Below the pieces are notes generated by a model, which was not told the DNA's origin, searched no databases, and worked only from the letters and a program-made list of their open reading frames with translations. 64,000 nt of DNA, taken from positions 1 through 64,000 of the forward strand of contig JAURQH010000104.1 of NCBI GenBank assembly GCA_030836185.1, read 5' to 3'. Source of the stretch: Planctomycetota bacterium. Its GTDB lineage: Bacteria; Planctomycetota; Planctomycetia; Planctomycetales; Planctomycetaceae. The position numbers were made by a program, and so were the translations under genes. This document shows positions 62,923-64,000 of the stretch, one piece after another (the first letter of the stretch is position 1; each line of letters opens with the position of its first letter).

Positions 62923-64000
62923 GGTATTACCTTTGCGGGATCAATTCTTAAAATGCCGTTGCCCGTCCGTTGCTCGATCTGTTGCTGTCCGACCGAAAGC
63001 CGCACGGCACAGGTCAACTCGTTTGCTTGGCCCAATAGTGCTTCGTCGGTCGCCTTAATCCGAAATGTGACCTCTGTGGAATCTTTGTTGATGGTGGGGA
63101 TCGGTTTAACGATACTGACCCCTTTTGGCAGCCCGAGAAGCGTGATTTCCGCTTCTCCTTCAAACGGTGTGAGCTGACGGACAGTCCAGACGAACGGTTT
63201 GGTCTCTCCTCGACGGATACTCTCCGGTTGAGCGAGCAATTCGAGATATGGCTGTGCGACTTGTAACGTGACAATTTTGGATGACACGCGAATGTGTCCG
63301 GTACCGAGATAATCATCGATGTCGTCTCGAACAGTGCTACCAATGACATAGAGCGGTAACGATTCTAGGGGAGCATTCGATTGTGCTCCGAGTTGCAATA
63401 TGCACTCATTCTGATCTGGAGGAATCATCAGCGGTGGCGGAGGTGAAATTGATCGTGGAACATCTCCGCAACGAATCGCAACACTTCCTTTGAAATCTCC
63501 GTGTCGGGTGATTCGAATCGGGATTGCCATCTCCCCACCTCGCACAATCGGAACACTGGGTGCTTCGACGTGAATCGAAAACGGAGCCGGGTCTGTGACC
63601 CCCAGAATGTATTGCTCGGTACGAACGGTGCGCCATGCGTCTCCGCCCGAATGATTGATAAAGGGGACATTTTGTTGAGAACGCGTATCCACATGTTGCG
63701 AACCATCGACCGGCTTGGCTTCGAGAGTAAATACAGCCCCGGTCGGCTGAACCGACTCATCGACTTCAAACTGTAACGGCCAGCGAGTCGCGGCCGCCGG
63801 AACTCTGGGGGTGATCAATCGAACTCCCACTGGAAGTCCATGAGCGACGAGATCGTAATCGCTTCTGATCTGGTCCCATTGTCCGTGGGGAAGACTGAAG
63901 TTGATGGTCCAGCGATTACCTCGGGGAACTGCCAGTCCCGAGACACGGGTTGATTCGGTCCAATCAAAAGTGGCGCTACTCAGCAAAGTCTGAACGACAG
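62919..64000 (-). CDS. Hypothetical protein with Ig-like/PPC-type sandwich repeats, cut by the window edge
   Basis: At least 360 residues are open to the right edge, so the N-terminus is missing. Repeating beta-rich blocks are visible: GVRLITPRVPAAATRWPLQFEVDES, FSIHVEAPSVPIVRGGEMAIPIRITRHGDFKGSVAIR, LQVAQPYLELLAQPESIRRGETKPFVWTVRQLTPFEGEAEITLLGLPKGV and TEVTFRIKATDEALLGQANELTCAVRLSV. These look like prepeptidase C-terminal or Ig-like domains found in planctomycete proteins next to DUF1549/DUF1553 genes. It overlaps the following gene by four bases. A surface or adhesion role is inference only. Confidence 0.6.
   Translation of the reverse strand, partial: VVQTLLSSATFDWTESTRVSGLAVPRGNRWTINFSLPHGQWDQIRSDYDLVAHGLPVGVRLITPRVPAAATRWPLQFEVDESVQPTGAVFTLEAKPVDGSQHVDTRSQQNVPFINHSGGDAWRTVRTEQYILGVTDPAPFSIHVEAPSVPIVRGGEMAIPIRITRHGDFKGSVAIRCGDVPRSISPPPPLMIPPDQNECILQLGAQSNAPLESLPLYVIGSTVRDDIDDYLGTGHIRVSSKIVTLQVAQPYLELLAQPESIRRGETKPFVWTVRQLTPFEGEAEITLLGLPKGVSIVKPIPTINKDSTEVTFRIKATDEALLGQANELTCAVRLSVGQQQIEQRTGNGILRIDPAKVIP

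Overview
The window looks like chromosomal DNA from a marine-type planctomycete (Planctomycetota, probably Planctomycetaceae or a close relative). The evidence is the gene content: PSCyt1/DUF1549/DUF1553 and DUF1501 proteins, two PVC-type haem-binding dehydrogenases with C-terminal CxxCH motifs, a DUF1559 prepilin-like protein, a TIGR03067 protein, five secreted formylglycine sulfatases, several DUF1080 proteins, PQQ-like propellers, and a tetrahydromethanopterin (H4MPT) C1 module (fae, mtdB). Base composition looks close to even. No phage, plasmid or CRISPR locus is visible.

Layout. 1-800: degraded left edge with the end of one gene and a broken metallophosphatase fragment. 802-9372: redoxin (-), then a + strand cluster (haem-binding dehydrogenase, PhoD-like phosphatase, sulfatase), then a - strand PQQ propeller with a TetR regulator. 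9532-19886: SirB1 protein (-), then a + strand run of PSCyt1/PSD1 protein, DUF1501 protein, sulfatase, tRNA-dihydrouridine synthase, cupredoxin-like lipoprotein and sulfatase. 20385-28724: housekeeping block with serC, MTA/SAH nucleosidase, a lipoprotein, YggS, fae, mtdB, a small membrane protein, pdxJ and glutamine synthetase type II. 28834-39048: outer-membrane lipoprotein, secreted Gfo/Idh oxidoreductase, class IV aminotransferase, DUF2891, DUF1080, an SGNH/SASA esterase, a 52-residue protein, proB, purF and ybgC. 39084-52098: a long - strand array that includes a sulfatase / ECF sigma / sulfatase / haem-dehydrogenase cluster, a frameshifted TrkA-C membrane protein, SDR, TIGR03067, DUF1559, a TiaS-like protein and a membrane protein. 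52243-54044: tRNA-Ser(CGA) followed by two oppositely oriented transposase fragments. 54316-64000: a XylR-type regulator divergent from DUF1080 genes (one broken), hydrolases and a serine hydrolase, then convergent - strand genes ending in a PSD1-type operon cut by the window edge.

How the genes fit together. Most accessory genes encode exported enzymes that fit degradation of sulfated and esterified polysaccharides: sulfatases remove sulfate, SGNH and alpha/beta hydrolases remove acyl groups, and DUF1080 proteins plus a Tat-exported Gfo/Idh oxidoreductase fit 3-keto-sugar chemistry. The large haem and PSCyt proteins are standard planctomycete partners of unknown biochemical role. Fae and MtdB form the first two steps of H4MPT-linked formaldehyde oxidation.

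The points most worth a second look are a phased array of CAAGAGT half-sites upstream of serC, a near-perfect dyad between the XylR-type regulator and its divergent DUF1080 operon, two homopolymer frameshifts (a TrkA-C gene and a DUF1080 gene that also has a stop codon), a hydrolase whose nucleophile serine is replaced by threonine, an ECF sigma gene embedded between two sulfatase genes, and transposase 5' and 3' halves in opposite orientation next to tRNA-Ser. I did not find a clearly new defence or other system. The strongest candidates for undescribed biology are regulatory (the serC array and the sigma/sulfatase cluster).
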